A stretch of DNA of 7,883 nucleotides from Calditrichota bacterium (GTDB lineage Bacteria; Zhuqueibacterota; Zhuqueibacteria; Residuimicrobiales; Krinioviventaceae): NCBI GenBank assembly GCA_003818595.1, contig RPQV01000144.1, forward strand, positions 1 through 7,883. Direction: 5' to 3'. Shown piece by piece: positions 6,738 to 7,883 of this stretch (its first letter is position 1; each line of letters starts with the position of its first letter). The notes beneath the pieces are model-generated. The model did not search any database. It was not told the origin of the DNA and saw nothing but the letters and a program-made list of their open reading frames with translations. A program made the position numbers and the translations under genes.

Positions 6738-6752
6738 TTAGAATAATTCTAA
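6738..6752. promoter_or_regulatory. PerR/Fur-type 7-1-7 operator at the catalase start site
   Basis: TTAGAATAATTCTAA is a perfect 7-1-7 palindrome differing from the Bacillus PerR box (TTATAATNATTATAA) by one symmetrical base per half. It lies just downstream of the catalase -10 element, over the expected transcription start near 6750. A repressor bound here would block initiation. Peroxide-sensing PerR repressors use such sites at catalase genes. Which Fur-family member binds is inference, since no regulator gene is in the window. Confidence 0.7.
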
Positions 6753-6756
6753 ATAA

Positions 6757-6785
6757 ATATTAATAATAATTAAAGTCAATGTCAA
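6757..6785 (-). promoter_or_regulatory. Sigma70-type promoter of the catalase gene
   Basis: On the minus strand, a perfect -35 TTGACA (6785-6780) is followed after 17 bases by the -10 element TAATAT (6762-6757; four of six consensus bases). The predicted start near 6750 leaves an untranslated leader of about 97 bases. The spacer is very AT-rich. A second TTGACT (6779-6774) follows directly but lacks an equally good -10. Confidence 0.72.
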
Positions 6786-7053
6786 GAAAAATCATTCATC
6801 ATCCTTGCAAACACCGATGGGTAGCCGGTTTCCGTTCGCTCGCGACTCCAGTTCACGATGCTTTTTATCTCTACCAAATTCGATGACAATAAAATACTTG
6901 TTTCGATACATTAGCTTGATTATAATCTCTTGGTGATTTTATGTGCGAGGATAATAAGAAACATCTCAGTCCAGGATAAAGAATTCAGCGGCGACCAAGT
7001 CAAAAAGGGAACTTTACTCTTTTGCGATGAATACTATTGGGAGAAAAGACTCG
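6786..7053. other. Divergent intergenic region between catalase and MgtE-like genes
   Basis: I see no open frame, tRNA or recognisable riboswitch in these 268 bases. The region holds the plus-strand promoter at 6898-6926 and then a leader of about 120 bases. Within the leader, CTTGGT (6929-6934) and ACCAAG (6994-6999) could pair at long range. No M-box (the magnesium riboswitch) pattern was recognised by eye. The sequence between 6790 and 6895 shows nothing I can name. Confidence 0.5.
6898..6926 (+). promoter_or_regulatory. Sigma70-type promoter for the MgtE-like gene
   Basis: A perfect -10 TATAAT (6921-6926) is preceded, with 17-base spacing, by TTGTTT (6898-6903), which shares the TTG of the -35 consensus. 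The expected start is near 6933, giving a leader of about 120 bases before ATG 7054. Confidence 0.6.
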
Positions 7054-7883
7054 ATGGCGAACCAAGAGGGACACCTGAACCAACCGGTCTCTGTAGTCAT
7101 GCGTCGTGATGTCGCTACCCTGCGTGAAAAACTGACCATCAATCAGGCTTTGGACTCGATTCGTCAGCAGGGAGTCGGCGAAAAGATCGTCTATTTTTAT
7201 GTGATCAACGAAGAGCGGCGGCTGGTCGGCGTCATGCCGACGCGAAGATTGTTGACCGCTCCACTCGACCGCCAGCTCGCCGAGGTGATGATCGATCGCG
7301 TGATCGCGGTGCCGCAAACGGCCACCGTACTGGAAGCATGCGAGGCGTTCATCATGCATCGCTATCTGGCGTTCCCGGTCGTGGATGAACAGCGGCGTAT
7401 CGTCGGCGTCCTCGATGCTGACCTGTTGACCGACGAAGCGTTCGACATTGCCGAACGAGAACAGACGGACGCCTTTTTTGAGTCGATCGGCTTTCGTCTG
7501 TCCCAAGTGCGGGACGCCTCGCCGTTGCGCGCATTCCGCTTTCGTTTTCCCTGGCTGGTCGCCACCATCAGCAGCGGAGTGATATGCGCATTGTTGGTGA
7601 GCATCTATCAATTTACCCTCGCGAAAAGTTTGATTCTGGCGTTTTTCCTCACCCTGGTGTTGGGCCTGGGAGAAAGCGTCAGCATTCAGTCGATGACCGT
7701 CGCCATTCAGGCGTTGCGCAGCATCGACCCTTCGCTGCGATGGTACCTGCGCTCACTGCGGCGGGAGTTGGGGACAGCAATGCTTTTGGGATTCGCATGC
7801 GGATCCGCCGTCGGTCTGATTGTCTGGTTTTGGCAGGGGGCAGGAGTCACGGCGTTGTCGATCGGCAGCGGTATCGGATTGTC
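7054..7883 (+). CDS. MgtE-like divalent cation transporter lacking the N domain (3' truncated by window)
   Basis: The frame stays open to the window edge, giving 276 residues so far. Two CBS domains come first, about residues 11-67 and 73-130 (key pieces VYFYVINEERRLVGVMP and FPVVDEQRRIVGVLDADLL). A connecting helix follows, then MgtE-type membrane segments from about 165 (FPWLVATISSGVICALLV, then KSLILAFFLTLVLGLG). MgtE proteins are dimeric Mg2+ channels gated by intracellular magnesium through an N domain and CBS pair. This one starts directly at the CBS pair with no N domain. The usual GGN-x-G-x-Q pore-helix signature reads G-E-S-V-S-I-Q-S (7669-7692), so ion choice or gating may differ. 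ATG 7054 is chosen because GGGAG (7039-7043) lies 10 bases before it; ATG 7027 is in frame but has no good site. The family call is solid, the substrate less so. Confidence 0.85.
   Translation, partial: MANQEGHLNQPVSVVMRRDVATLREKLTINQALDSIRQQGVGEKIVYFYVINEERRLVGVMPTRRLLTAPLDRQLAEVMIDRVIAVPQTATVLEACEAFIMHRYLAFPVVDEQRRIVGVLDADLLTDEAFDIAEREQTDAFFESIGFRLSQVRDASPLRAFRFRFPWLVATISSGVICALLVSIYQFTLAKSLILAFFLTLVLGLGESVSIQSMTVAIQALRSIDPSLRWYLRSLRRELGTAMLLGFACGSAVGLIVWFWQGAGVTALSIGSGIGL

Noticed and set aside
6721..6775. AT-rich TAATAA repeats as a possible origin or mobile-element boundary
   Set aside because: The stretch is explained by the catalase promoter and operator. No DnaA boxes, terminal repeats or transposase were seen.
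7000..7611. 203-codon open frame on the minus strand
   Set aside because: It is antisense to the CBS/MgtE-like gene, whose plus-strand product has clear domains. The minus-strand product is rich in His, Arg and Gln and resembles no family.

Overview
The window looks like bacterial chromosome from an uncultured or environmental lineage, most likely in the Fibrobacterota-Chlorobi-Bacteroidota (FCB) neighbourhood. The main clue is the secreted glucanase at the left edge, which ends in an HPNPFN-type FlgD-Ig/type IX sorting tail. Such tails are common in Calditrichota, KSB1, Ignavibacteria and related groups. This placement is an inference; no rRNA or marker gene is present. I see no tRNA, rRNA, CRISPR array, insertion sequence, integrase or phage gene.

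Layout, left to right. (1) 3-737 (+): 3' part of a GH16 laminarinase-type endo-beta-1,3-glucanase with its sorting tail. (2) 846-1133 and 1121-1927 (+): a translationally overlapping pair, a DUF202 membrane protein and a PRMT-like SAM methyltransferase that keeps the double-glutamate hairpin. (3) 2087-3592 (+): an FGGY-family sugar kinase of unassigned substrate. (4) 3632-4366 (-): a fragment resembling the C-terminal half of a GH42-like glycosidase, probably a gene remnant. (5) 4392-5107 (+): a promoter followed by a two-gene unit, an 84-aa OmdA-domain protein and a 125-aa four-helix membrane protein that is an internal duplication. (6) 5122-5152: a perfect 12-bp stem between convergent genes. 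(7) 5193-6653 (-): a complete clade 3-type heme catalase with a good sigma70 promoter and a perfect 7-1-7 PerR/Fur-type palindrome at its start site. (8) 7054-7883 (+): an MgtE-like transporter with two CBS domains but no MgtE N domain, cut by the window edge.

Functionally, the left half has a carbohydrate flavour: secreted glucanase, sugar kinase and glycosidase remnant. The catalase is a peroxide-stress gene whose control region can be read directly. The rest are single housekeeping or poorly characterised genes. Nothing here makes a convincing new multi-gene defence or mobile system. The most unusual items are the twin-repeat HKL membrane protein, the bacterial PRMT-like enzyme and the N-domain-less MgtE with an altered pore signature.
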